A stretch of DNA of 6,072 bases from an uncultured Collinsella sp. (GCA_900757505.1 CAAEOE010000089.1:1-6072); one strand, 5' to 3'; positions 1 to 5,841 are shown, counted from the stretch's first letter. The notes: generated from the letters alone by a model not told the origin. Numbers and translations are program-made.

Positions 1-1
1 A

Positions 2-265
2 AGCCAGAGCTACGAGCTCGAGTACGGCACCGATTCAATTGAGATCCATGCCGACGCTATCAGCTCTAAAGATACCGTGTTGATTCTGGACGACTTGGTC
101 GCGACGGGCGGAACCGTCGAGGCAACAGGTAAACTGGTGCGATATATGGGCGCAAAGCTTGTCGGTTACGGTTGTATCCTTGAGCTTGCGTTTCTCAACC
201 CGCGCGAGAAGCTCACGCCGTCTAATGACGATGTAGAGCTCTTTAGCCTGGTGACGGTGGACTAG
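2..265 (+). CDS. apt: Adenine phosphoribosyltransferase, C-terminal 87 residues (5' end outside window)
   Basis: The cytoplasmic purine-salvage enzyme that joins adenine and PRPP to give AMP and pyrophosphate. The window opens inside the gene, in the frame starting at base 2. The visible part begins SQSYELEYGTDSIEIHADAI, a stretch typical of Apt just before the PRPP loop. The loop itself follows as VLILDDLVATGGT (about residues 26-38 of the visible part): two acidic residues and the ATGGT phosphate-binding turn, the hallmark of type I phosphoribosyltransferases. The C-terminus, with LVGYGCILELAFLNPREKL, also matches the family. The stop is a TAG at 263-265. Only 32 bases separate it from the next gene and no terminator lies between, so the hydrolase may be read on from apt. 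The start, promoter and length cannot be judged here. Confidence 0.93.
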   Translation, partial: SQSYELEYGTDSIEIHADAISSKDTVLILDDLVATGGTVEATGKLVRYMGAKLVGYGCILELAFLNPREKLTPSNDDVELFSLVTVD

Positions 266-283
266 CCGTTACCCTTAGTTACT

Positions 284-290
284 GGAAAGG
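284..290 (+). promoter_or_regulatory. Ribosome binding site of the NlpC/P60 gene
   Basis: GGAAAGG lies seven bases before the ATG at 298 and fixes that start. No convincing -10/-35 pair is visible in the 32-base gap after apt, so the transcript probably begins further upstream. Confidence 0.7.
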
Positions 291-297
291 AAGCTAC

Positions 298-1425
298 ATG
301 CGCACAGCAAACACGCACAAAAACATGGCACGCTGCGCTGCTACGGCAACCCTCGCTTGTGTTTTGGGCTTGGGCCTCGCGGCTCCTGCCTACGCCGATA
401 CCGCATCCGACCTTGCCGCTGCTCGTACTAAGCTCGAGCAGATCGGTACCCAAACCCAGCAGATTTACGATGAGCTCGCCACGCAGACGCAGGCGCTCGA
501 TCAGACTGCCGGCGAGATCACGCAAAAGCAGCAGGAGATCGCCGATGGTCAGGCCAAGCTCTCGACCTATGTCGCCGGCGAGTACAAAACCGGCGGTCTG
601 AGCCTGCTTCAGGTTCTGACGGGTGTCGATGACCTGAGCGATATGCTCAACCGTCTGTTCTACTACGGCAAAGTTTCCGATAAGCAGGCTCAGACCATTC
701 AAGAGGTCAAGGAACTTAAGCAGCAGCTCACCGATAAGCAGTCCGAGCAGGAAAAGAACGTCGCCGCCACGCAAAAGAAGGTCGACGAGCTTAACGCCCA
801 GCAGGCTGAAGCCCAGAACGTCGTAAACTCTCTGGATTCACAGCTGCAGGCCGAACTAGCCGCCGAGGCCGAAGCCAACGCCGCGCTGCAGGCCGGCATC
901 AACGCCAGCACCGCCGAGAAAGCCACGGTGAGCAACGAGACTGCCGGTACGACCGAGAACACCAACAACGGTGGCCAGACCAGCAATAACAACAACCAGG
1001 GCGGTAACACTCCGGCTCCTACGCCGGCACCTGCTCCGACGCCGCAGCCCTCCACGCCTGCTCCGGCTCCGACGCCTTCTGCTCCGAGCCAGTCCGTCGA
1101 TGGCGGTTCTGTTGTCTCGCGTGCATACAGCAAGCTTGGTTGTGCTTATTCCTGGGGCGGAATTGGCCCGAACAGCTTCGACTGCTCTGGTTTTGTTAGC
1201 TATTGCCTCACTGGTCGCTATTGCCGCCTGGGCACCACGGGCACCTTTATGGGCTGGACGCGTGTGTCCGATCCGCAGCCCGGTGACGTTGTGGTCAACT
1301 CATACCACACCGGCATTTACATCGGTGGCGGTCAGATGATTCATGCTTCCGACTACAACACGGGTGTTATCATCAGCTCCGTTGCCGCCGGCATGAACAA
1401 TAACTACATCTTCGTGCGTTACTAA
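298..1425 (+). CDS. Secreted NlpC/P60 peptidoglycan hydrolase with coiled-coil N-terminal region
   Basis: A 375-residue exported cell-wall endopeptidase, probably cutting stem peptides in peptidoglycan. Residues 1-33 are a Sec signal peptide: basic start, hydrophobic 16-29, and a likely cut after AYA at 33. Residues 34-200 are rich in Gln, Glu, Lys and Ala with heptad-like spacing, predicting long coiled coils as in CwlO, PcsB and RipC-type proteins, where the coil holds the enzyme inactive and contacts FtsEX. Whether FtsEX is the partner here is inference. Residues 212-266 are a disordered linker, first Asn/Gly/Thr and then Pro/Ala/Thr. Residues 270-375 are the NlpC/P60 domain: YSWGGIGPNSFDCSG carries the catalytic Cys296, HTGIYIGGG the catalytic His337, and IHAS the third residue, His349. 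Extra cysteines at 282, 303 and 309 surround the active site. The gene follows apt closely and ends at its own terminator. Confidence 0.93.
   Translation: MRTANTHKNMARCAATATLACVLGLGLAAPAYADTASDLAAARTKLEQIGTQTQQIYDELATQTQALDQTAGEITQKQQEIADGQAKLSTYVAGEYKTGGLSLLQVLTGVDDLSDMLNRLFYYGKVSDKQAQTIQEVKELKQQLTDKQSEQEKNVAATQKKVDELNAQQAEAQNVVNSLDSQLQAELAAEAEANAALQAGINASTAEKATVSNETAGTTENTNNGGQTSNNNNQGGNTPAPTPAPAPTPQPSTPAPAPTPSAPSQSVDGGSVVSRAYSKLGCAYSWGGIGPNSFDCSGFVSYCLTGRYCRLGTTGTFMGWTRVSDPQPGDVVVNSYHTGIYIGGGQMIHASDYNTGVIISSVAAGMNNNYIFVRY
1009..1077 (+). repeat. Pro/Thr/Ala-coding repeat in the hydrolase linker
   Basis: About 23 residues (238-260) are built from PAPTP and PAP units, and the DNA repeats CCGGCTCC(T/G)ACGCC-like blocks. 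It forms an extended spacer between the coiled coil and the catalytic domain. Such tracts commonly change length between strains, which is an inference here. Confidence 0.7.
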
Positions 1426-1449
1426 GTCATCTTACACAGCGTGTGAATG

Positions 1450-1490
1450 TGGACCTCGTGGCTTTAAGTCGCGAGGTCCATTCTTTTTTT
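1450..1490 (+). terminator. Rho-independent terminator after the NlpC/P60 gene
   Basis: Nine perfect base pairs, TGGACCTCG (1450-1458) with CGAGGTCCA (1472-1480), are followed directly by TTCTTTTTTT (1481-1490). It lies 24 bases after the stop codon and is a textbook intrinsic terminator. Confidence 0.9.
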
Positions 1491-1503
1491 CTCTCTCATC
1501 TTA

Positions 1504-1538
1504 GACGGCTATCTAGTATTCAAAACTAGATAGCCGTC
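1504..1538 (+). promoter_or_regulatory. Putative operator upstream of degV (14-bp inverted repeat)
   Basis: A perfect 14-bp inverted repeat, 1504-1517 against 1525-1538, has a 7-base centre, ATTCAAA. There is no T-run after it, and a complete terminator already lies just upstream, so it is unlikely to be a second terminator. Its inner 23 bases (1510-1532, TATCTAGT-N7-ACTAGATA) recur at 3183-3205 in front of the DUF1836 gene. Read in gene direction, 21 of 23 bases agree. Its 3' edge is 26 bases before the TATAAT at 1559. The likely role is a binding site for a dimeric regulator, most simply the DUF1836 protein; the binder is inferred. Confidence 0.72.
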
Positions 1539-1558
1539 CATTCGGTTTGCAAGAAGGC

Positions 1559-1564
1559 TATAAT
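1559..1564 (+). promoter_or_regulatory. -10 box of the degV promoter
   Basis: A consensus TATAAT lies 29 bases before the start codon of degV. No good -35 hexamer is found 16-18 bases upstream; that place holds sequence near GTCCAT. A promoter with a strong -10 and a poor -35 often needs an activator, which fits an operator just upstream, but this is inference. Confidence 0.6.
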
Positions 1565-1580
1565 TGTTGATGAACAATTA
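1561..1580. promoter_or_regulatory. Perfect 8-bp palindrome over the degV -10 and start region
   Basis: TAATTGTT (1561-1568) and AACAATTA (1573-1580) are exact inverted repeats around GATG. The left arm overlaps the -10 box and the right arm abuts the Shine-Dalgarno site, so a repressor bound here would block transcription. Alternatively the transcript could form a weak stem in its leader. It differs from the 23-bp element. Confidence 0.5.
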
Positions 1581-1593
1581 GAAAGGACCCTCT

Positions 1594-2460
1594 ATGAGCT
1601 GGGCACTTATCTCCGATTCAAGCTGCAACCTCCGCGATTGGCAACCGACCGCGCCCTATACCACCTTTGCATTTGCGCCCCTCAAAATTCGAGTGGGGGA
1701 GCGTGAATTCGTCGATGACCTTTCGCTCGATGTTCATGAGCTCAACTGCGCTGTTCAGGCGGAGACGAACGCTTCTTCGAGCGCTTGTCCCAGCGTAGGG
1801 GAGTGGGCCGAGCTCTTCAAATTGGCAGACAAGACCATCTGCATGCCGATCTCTGAGGGCGTGTCGGGCAGCTACAATGCGGCAGCCACGGCTCGCGATA
1901 TGGTTCTTGCCGAGGAGCCCGACCGACAGATTCATCTAGTCAATTCACGCGCAGCTGGCGGCAAAATGGACCTCATTTTCTTGCTGTTCGACCGCTATCT
2001 TGCAGACAATCCGAATATCTCATTCGAGGATGCTTGCGCATACTTCGATAGCCTTGAACAGAACAGCAAAATCCTCTTCAGTTTGTGCAATTACGAAAAC
2101 CTCGCCAAAGCCGGACGTATCCCTAAGGCAGCCGGCGTCATTGCCAACAAGCTCAATATCCGCATTTTAGGCACGGCGAGTGAGGCCGGTAAAATCGAAC
2201 TCGTGGGGCACACGCGTGGCGAAAAGAAGATGCTCAACAAGATCATCGACACTATGGAAGCCGAGGGCTTTACGGGCGGTGAGGTCGTCATCGATCATGT
2301 GGAAAACGTATCGAACGCCCAGGCGTTGGCCGATCGCATTATTAAGCATTGGCCCGGCTCCAAGACCATCATCATGCCCTGCAACGGCCTGGATTCCTAT
2401 TACGCCGAGATGCACGGCCTCATCATCGGCTACGGCATGGGCGTAGCTTCGGGCAAATAA
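1594..2460 (+). CDS. DegV family protein (putative fatty-acid-binding, FakB-like)
   Basis: A 288-residue cytoplasmic protein of usual DegV length. Family members bind a fatty acid, and the FakB branch presents it to the kinase FakA for phosphorylation and entry into phospholipid synthesis. The opening ISDSSCNL (6-13) matches the family's DSxxDL. SSSACPSVGEW (61-71) stands where TSQPS is usual. ISEGVSGSYNAA (86-97) matches the S-LSGTYNSA ligand loop. NSRAAGGKM (117-125) and AGRIPKAAGVIANKLNIRILG (173-193) match the later conserved blocks, the second being the GRI...G..L.I.P motif. The C-terminal GxHxGPG block is not recognisable: here it reads CNGLDSYYAEMHGLIIGYGM. It may therefore bind a different ligand or be a divergent branch. 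The ATG has GAAAGGA (1581-1587) six bases before it. No fakA is in the window. It converges on the DUF1836 gene and shares its operator-like element. Confidence 0.88.
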   Translation: MSWALISDSSCNLRDWQPTAPYTTFAFAPLKIRVGEREFVDDLSLDVHELNCAVQAETNASSSACPSVGEWAELFKLADKTICMPISEGVSGSYNAAATARDMVLAEEPDRQIHLVNSRAAGGKMDLIFLLFDRYLADNPNISFEDACAYFDSLEQNSKILFSLCNYENLAKAGRIPKAAGVIANKLNIRILGTASEAGKIELVGHTRGEKKMLNKIIDTMEAEGFTGGEVVIDHVENVSNAQALADRIIKHWPGSKTIIMPCNGLDSYYAEMHGLIIGYGMGVASGK

Positions 2461-2478
2461 AGTCCAACCAAGCAAAAT

Positions 2479-2524
2479 ACGGGCGGGACAAAGCGACAGA
2501 TGGCTCTTTGTCCCGCCCGTTTTA
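2479..2524. terminator. Bidirectional terminator between degV and the DUF1836 gene
   Basis: A perfect 15-bp stem, 2479-2493 with 2506-2520 (core CGGGCGGGACAAAG), has a 12-base loop. On the plus strand it is followed by TTTTA. On the minus strand, ATTTTGCTT follows (complement of 2470-2478). It sits 18 bases after the degV stop and 12 bases after the DUF1836 stop, so it can end both transcripts. Confidence 0.9.
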
Positions 2525-2532
2525 TACGTCGG

Positions 2533-3144
2533 CTAGCTATTAAACCCGTTGAACTTGAGATAGCTCATCAGGTAAGCCTTCGAAACGAAGGACGATACCG
2601 CACTGCGCACAAGCAGCGACTCACGCGTTACCTGATGCGCCGTATCGGGAACCGGCGTCTGCTCGACAGAAAACGCCGAACGGATCGATGCCTCGAGCTG
2701 ATCGACCACATAATCAAAAGCCGTCGGGGCATCGTAGCTCAAACGCTGAATGTTAAAGAGTGCCTGCACCGCAGCAATAGGTAACACCTGCTTAAAGATG
2801 CAGATAGCGATCAGGCGGGCAATCTGCTCGCGACCATACTGCTTTTTGACCGGAGCAGGCACCAGGCCGACCTTCACGTAGTTATTGATCATCGATGGCG
2901 TAATGACAGGCTGCTCAACGCAAATGGACAGCGGCTCCATCCACAGCGCAACATACTCAATAACCTGGTCGCGGTAGAGCGTCACATTGGGCAACTGGTT
3001 ATAGCGCGGCAGACTCAACGTATTAAGTTTGCGCACGATATCGGACTGAATAAATGCATCGGGCAGCACAGTGGGCTGAATATCCTCAGGCTTAATGCTG
3101 ACCGACGAATCGGACATCGGGATAACGCGTTTGGCGTGGTTCAT
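2533..3144 (-). CDS. DUF1836 domain protein, putative MerR-like DNA-binding regulator
   Basis: A 203-residue protein of unknown exact function. Residues about 48-155 match the DUF1836 family as I know it: LPNVTLYRDQVIEYV (51-65), then ITPSMINNYVKVGLVPAPVKKQYGREQIARLIAICIFKQVLPIAAVQALF (81-130). The segment from SMINNYV to GREQIARL looks like a MerR-type winged helix-turn-helix, where NNYVKxGL is the recognition turn and Y-GREQIA the wing. Residues 160-203 are less conserved, with an Ala/Ser-rich helix at the end. No effector domain or metal-binding cysteine cluster is seen. The ATG at 3144 has GGAGG six bases upstream (3151-3155), which favours it over the Met at residue 10. Its promoter region carries the same 23-bp element as that of degV, suggesting self-control plus control of degV. 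DNA binding is inferred from the fold. Confidence 0.82.
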   Translation of the reverse strand: MNHAKRVIPMSDSSVSIKPEDIQPTVLPDAFIQSDIVRKLNTLSLPRYNQLPNVTLYRDQVIEYVALWMEPLSICVEQPVITPSMINNYVKVGLVPAPVKKQYGREQIARLIAICIFKQVLPIAAVQALFNIQRLSYDAPTAFDYVVDQLEASIRSAFSVEQTPVPDTAHQVTRESLLVRSAVSSFVSKAYLMSYLKFNGFNS

Positions 3145-3168
3145 AAGGATCCTCCGTTCATTAGCTAT

Positions 3169-3174
3169 ATTGTA
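3169..3174 (-). promoter_or_regulatory. -10 box of the DUF1836 gene
   Basis: On the minus strand this reads TACAAT, 24 bases before the start codon. The place for a -35 box, about 16-17 bases further up, falls inside the 23-bp element and is a poor match (near TGCAAA). The operator therefore covers the -35 and spacer, the placement typical of MerR-type sites or of simple repression. Confidence 0.5.
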
Positions 3175-3182
3175 TTCTAGGT

Positions 3183-3205
3183 TATCTAGTTTTGCATACT
3201 ATATA
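3183..3205 (-). promoter_or_regulatory. Putative operator upstream of the DUF1836 gene (second copy of the degV element)
   Basis: In gene direction it reads TATATAGT, ATGCAAA, ACTAGATA. The degV copy reads TATCTAGT, ATTCAAA, ACTAGATA. Only two of 23 positions differ, and the asymmetric centre is nearly kept, so both copies face their gene the same way. The downstream edge is eight bases from the TACAAT, against 26 bases at degV. Unlike the degV copy, the inverted repeat does not extend into long outer arms. Confidence 0.7.
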
Positions 3206-3216
3206 GCAGGAAAGTA

Positions 3217-3258
3217 AAAGTGGCTGGACAGCACATTGATGCACCGTCCAACCACTTT
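3217..3258 (-). terminator. Terminator hairpin after trxB
   Basis: AAAGTGG (3217-3223) pairs with CCACTTT (3252-3258), and TGGAC (3225-3229) with GTCCA (3246-3250), with one C/A mismatch between them and a small inner GCA/TGC stem. On the minus strand it follows the trxB stop by about 40 bases and ends in CTTT-TACTTT. On the plus strand GTTTT follows, so it could work both ways. It separates trxB from the promoter of the next minus-strand gene. Confidence 0.72.
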
Positions 3259-3299
3259 GTTTTAAAGATAGCAACCTTACATAAGATATATTATCGTAC

Positions 3300-4238
3300 T
3301 TAACCGCGGAGAAACGCGTATGCGCTCGTTGCTGCTATGGCACCGTCAGAAACGGCGGTCACAACCTGACGTAAGCGTTTGGAACGGATGTCGCCAGCAG
3401 CAAATAGACCTGGCGTGCGGGTCGCCATGGATTCATCAGTCAGAATGCCGCCATCAGGCGCCAAATCGACTAGATGCTCAACAAGCTCGGTATGGGGTTG
3501 CGTGCCGGTAAAGACAAAAATGCCAAACGAGCCAGGCTCAAATGACTCGGTATGAATTTCCCCGGATGCATTGTCCTTAAAGGCAATCGTCGTTGGCATC
3601 GCTTCACCAGAAAGTTCAACAATACTAGTTTGGTACCTAACTGTAATATTGTCCTTTTCGAGTACTTTCTGAACAACACCATCAGGTGCACGGAACTGAT
3701 CGCGACGCAGCACGATGGTCACACTGCTGGCGATATCTGACAGGAACAGAGCTTCCTCACAGGCAGCATTGCCGCCGCCAATGACAAAAACCTGCTTGCC
3801 ACGGAAGAACATGCCGTCACACGTCGCGCAATACGAAACGCCACGACCGCGATACGTATCCTCGCCAGCGAAACCAGCAGATCGCGGCGTGGCACCCATG
3901 CAAGCGATAACGCTCGAGGCAAGCGTATCGCCCATATCGTGATGCACCGTAAACAGCGCTGCATCGGCATCGTAATCGATACCCGTAACCATGCTCCATG
4001 TAACCTGCGCTCCCAGCCCCTCTGCATGTTGCTGAAAACGCTCGCCGAGTTCGGCGCCACTCAAGAGCGGAATGCCCGGATAGTTCTCGACTTCATTGGT
4101 CGTGGCGATCTGTCCACCCGACATGCCCTGCTCAATCACGGTTGTCGTCAGGTTGGCACGCGCAGCGTAAATGGCGGCAGCATAGCCCGCGGGGCCTCCA
4201 CCGATAATCGCAACATCAATCGGCTGATCGGTAGTCAT
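3300..4238 (-). CDS. trxB: Thioredoxin reductase (NADPH)
   Basis: A 312-residue cytoplasmic flavoprotein that passes electrons from NADPH through FAD and a disulfide to thioredoxin. The FAD-binding GGGPAG is at 13-18, just after the N-terminal strand. GGQIATTNEVENYPG (41-55) is the usual flavin-contact stretch. The redox pair is CATC, Cys137 and Cys140. The NAD(P)H-binding GGGNAACEEA is at 154-163, and RRDQFRA (178-184) supplies the arginines expected for NADPH preference. GLFAAGDIRSKRLRQVVTA (277-295) closes the FAD site. Length and domain order are normal. The reading frame is open for 25 more codons upstream, but the Met at 4238 is chosen because AGAGGA lies six bases before it and the fold begins at once. 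No thioredoxin gene is adjacent. The gene is divergent from the glycosyltransferase. Confidence 0.95.
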   Translation of the reverse strand: MTTDQPIDVAIIGGGPAGYAAAIYAARANLTTTVIEQGMSGGQIATTNEVENYPGIPLLSGAELGERFQQHAEGLGAQVTWSMVTGIDYDADAALFTVHHDMGDTLASSVIACMGATPRSAGFAGEDTYRGRGVSYCATCDGMFFRGKQVFVIGGGNAACEEALFLSDIASSVTIVLRRDQFRAPDGVVQKVLEKDNITVRYQTSIVELSGEAMPTTIAFKDNASGEIHTESFEPGSFGIFVFTGTQPHTELVEHLVDLAPDGGILTDESMATRTPGLFAAGDIRSKRLRQVVTAVSDGAIAATSAYAFLRG

Positions 4239-4355
4239 GAAGAATCCTCTCGTCGAAACGTTGTCGTTCTTTGCGCTCATACCCAAATTTACGTGAACAT
4301 GACACTCATGCACTACAATGATAAATCGCGTAACAAAGCTGAAGGGGAGTTATCG
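4239..4355. promoter_or_regulatory. Divergent promoter region of trxB and the glycosyltransferase
   Basis: The 117-base gap must serve both genes. For the plus-strand gene, TACAAT at 4314-4319 is a good -10 with no strong -35. For trxB the best -10 I find is TATGAG on the minus strand (4276-4281), which is weak. The two candidates are about 35 bases apart, so the promoters would share DNA. AAGGGGAG (4342-4349) is the ribosome site of the glycosyltransferase. No copy of the degV/DUF1836 element is present. Confidence 0.45.
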
Positions 4356-5657
4356 ATGGATCAAACGCAGACGGGCAATAGCGCTCCCCTGCCCATGCAA
4401 GCCACTCCCCAACCGGAGCAAATGACCGTTTTACCTGCACAAAAACCCCTGGTAACCATTGTGCACGCATCGGTTGGATCGGGCCACAAAGCCGCCGCCA
4501 ACGCGATTGCACAAGCATTTGACCTTATCCGCGGCACCAAGGGAATCCCTGAGGATATTGAAATTGAAGTGCTCGATATCCTTGATTTTGGACGTATTAA
4601 ATTCGACGGCAATAAGACCGCGGCTTCTTTTACGGGAGCCACACGCCCCATTTACGACCTGACCTGGCGATATACGCTTACGGGACATCTTCTCTGGGGT
4701 GGCGGCACGGCATGGTCACGTATTATGTTCCCTGCCTTCAACGAATATGTCCGCACCCGCAGGCCCATAGCCGTGGTTGCAACACACATTACGGCAGCCA
4801 ACGTCGCTGTGGGCGCCCGCGTCATCACGGGTATCGATTACCCGGTCATCTGCGTGCCGACCGATTACGAAGTCGAAGGCTTTTGGCCCCACAAGGACAC
4901 CGACCTATTCTGTGTAGCCAACGAGTTTATGGCCGAAACGCTGCGCCCGCGCAAGGTTCCCGAGTCAAAGATCCGCATAACGGGCATCCCCATCCGAGCC
5001 GGTTTCGATACCGATTACAAACGCGAGGATGAGCTGAGCAAGTTCAATCTCCCCATAGACAAAACCGTCGTATTGGTGATGGCCGGCGCCAGTTTGCCCC
5101 AACCATACGTGCGTTTCCGCGCCGCGATGGACCACACGCTCCCCTTCTTACGCAGCTTTGAGGACATGCACTTTGTCTTTTTACCGGGCAAGGATAAGGA
5201 ATACGCCGCCCGACTCAAGACGCTCTTCGACGCCATGAAGCTCGACAACGTCACGGTTCTGGACTACGTGGACGACATGGCGGCCCTCATGCACGGCTGC
5301 GACCTGGCAATCCTCAAATCGGGCGGACTCACGGTCACCGAGTGCCTATGCGCACATCTGCCGATGATCCTGCTGGGCAAATCATACGGTCAAGAAAAGG
5401 CCAACACCACGATGCTCACCGGCATGGGCGCCAGCATGCATGTCACCACCGCACGAGAACTCATCGTAACCCTACGTCACTTGCACGACCATCCCGAATC
5501 ACTCAAAGCCCTACTCATCAACGGCGAAGTACTACGCCGCCCTCACGCTGCCAAAGACATCGCCATCGCAACCATGGAGCTAGTAGGCAAGCCCCAAAAG
5601 CGCAAACGAGCCTTCTGCCGCTTCTATTGGGGCGGAAAACCCGCGCATATCCGCTAG
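4356..5657 (+). CDS. MGDG synthase / UgtP-like diacylglycerol glycosyltransferase (GT28)
   Basis: A 433-residue glycosyltransferase of the plant MGDG synthase and Bacillus UgtP type. Such enzymes move a hexose from a UDP-sugar to diacylglycerol at the inner membrane face, making glycolipids that also anchor lipoteichoic acid. Residues 1-30 are a Pro/Gln-rich lead. The N-terminal MGDG-synthase domain covers about 32-205, with VHASVGSGHKAAANAIAQAF (36-55), the lipid-side GxGH loop, and TRPIYDLTWRY (96-106). The GT28 donor domain runs about 206-410, with VMAGASL (241-247), FVFLPGKDKEY (273-283), LKSGGLTVTECL (320-331) and GQEKANT (345-351), the UDP-sugar site. The tail (411-433) is strongly basic with aromatic residues and may bind acidic lipids. 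The frame is open far upstream, but AAGGGGAG six bases before 4356 and the homology limits favour this ATG. The sugar and acceptor are not fixed by sequence alone. No clean terminator follows except the repeats. Confidence 0.88.
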   Translation: MDQTQTGNSAPLPMQATPQPEQMTVLPAQKPLVTIVHASVGSGHKAAANAIAQAFDLIRGTKGIPEDIEIEVLDILDFGRIKFDGNKTAASFTGATRPIYDLTWRYTLTGHLLWGGGTAWSRIMFPAFNEYVRTRRPIAVVATHITAANVAVGARVITGIDYPVICVPTDYEVEGFWPHKDTDLFCVANEFMAETLRPRKVPESKIRITGIPIRAGFDTDYKREDELSKFNLPIDKTVVLVMAGASLPQPYVRFRAAMDHTLPFLRSFEDMHFVFLPGKDKEYAARLKTLFDAMKLDNVTVLDYVDDMAALMHGCDLAILKSGGLTVTECLCAHLPMILLGKSYGQEKANTTMLTGMGASMHVTTARELIVTLRHLHDHPESLKALLINGEVLRRPHAAKDIAIATMELVGKPQKRKRAFCRFYWGGKPAHIR

Positions 5658-5683
5658 TCGAATGTCCGCCGCTCTGTCGGAGC

Positions 5684-5729
5684 CGCCCTTATATCATTCC
5701 ATGCTCAAACATTCTCGCTTCGCAGGGCG
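5684..5729 (+). repeat. Hairpin repeat, copy A (short form)
   Basis: It contains the 33-base unit 5691-5723 (starts ATATCATTCC, ends CTCGCTTCGC), identical to 5759-5791 in copy B. The second half of the core seen in B is missing. The short unit is itself bracketed by CGCCCT (5684-5689) and AGGGCG (5724-5729), an exact 6-bp inverted repeat. It begins 26 bases after the glycosyltransferase stop. Confidence 0.7.
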
Positions 5730-5742
5730 CACTAATCCCACC

Positions 5743-5841
5743 CGTCCGGGACTCACCCATATCATTCCATGCTCAAACATTCTCGCTTCGCTGCGCTCGC
5801 TGCGAAACTGCGCGTGGAACGATATGGGTGAGTCCCGGACG
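5743..5841 (+). repeat. Hairpin repeat, copy B (complete, 27-bp arms)
   Basis: Arms 5743-5769 and 5815-5841 are inverted repeats that pair at 26 of 27 positions, the one mismatch being A5764 with C5820. Between them lies a core that starts TGCTCAAACATTCTCGC and ends GCGAAACTGCGCG, with an inner TTCGC/GCGAA fold. The whole could form a long hairpin in DNA or RNA and may end the glycosyltransferase transcript, although no T-run follows. It resembles REP- or MITE-type dispersed elements. No transposase is nearby. Confidence 0.8.

Noticed and set aside
298..400. Lipoprotein signal (TLAC at residues 18-21) in the NlpC/P60 protein
   Set aside because: The residues before Cys21 do not match the lipobox order, and a clear AYA cleavage site follows the hydrophobic segment at 33.
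262..774. Long open frames antisense to the NlpC/P60 gene
   Set aside because: They mirror the repetitive coiled-coil codons, have no ribosome sites, and encode low-complexity Leu/Gly/Ser-rich products without family features.
1504..1538. Second terminator for the NlpC/P60 gene
   Set aside because: The stem is not followed by a T-run, a full terminator lies at 1450-1490, and the core recurs before another promoter.
4239..4313. 25-residue N-terminal extension of TrxB
   Set aside because: The extension has no family similarity. The Met at 4238 has AGAGGA at the right distance and the FAD-binding strand starts directly after it.
3939..4355. Open frame extending the glycosyltransferase upstream by 139 codons
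   Set aside because: It runs antisense through the trxB start region, lacks a ribosome site, and the known fold begins only after 4356, where a strong AAGGGGAG precedes the ATG.
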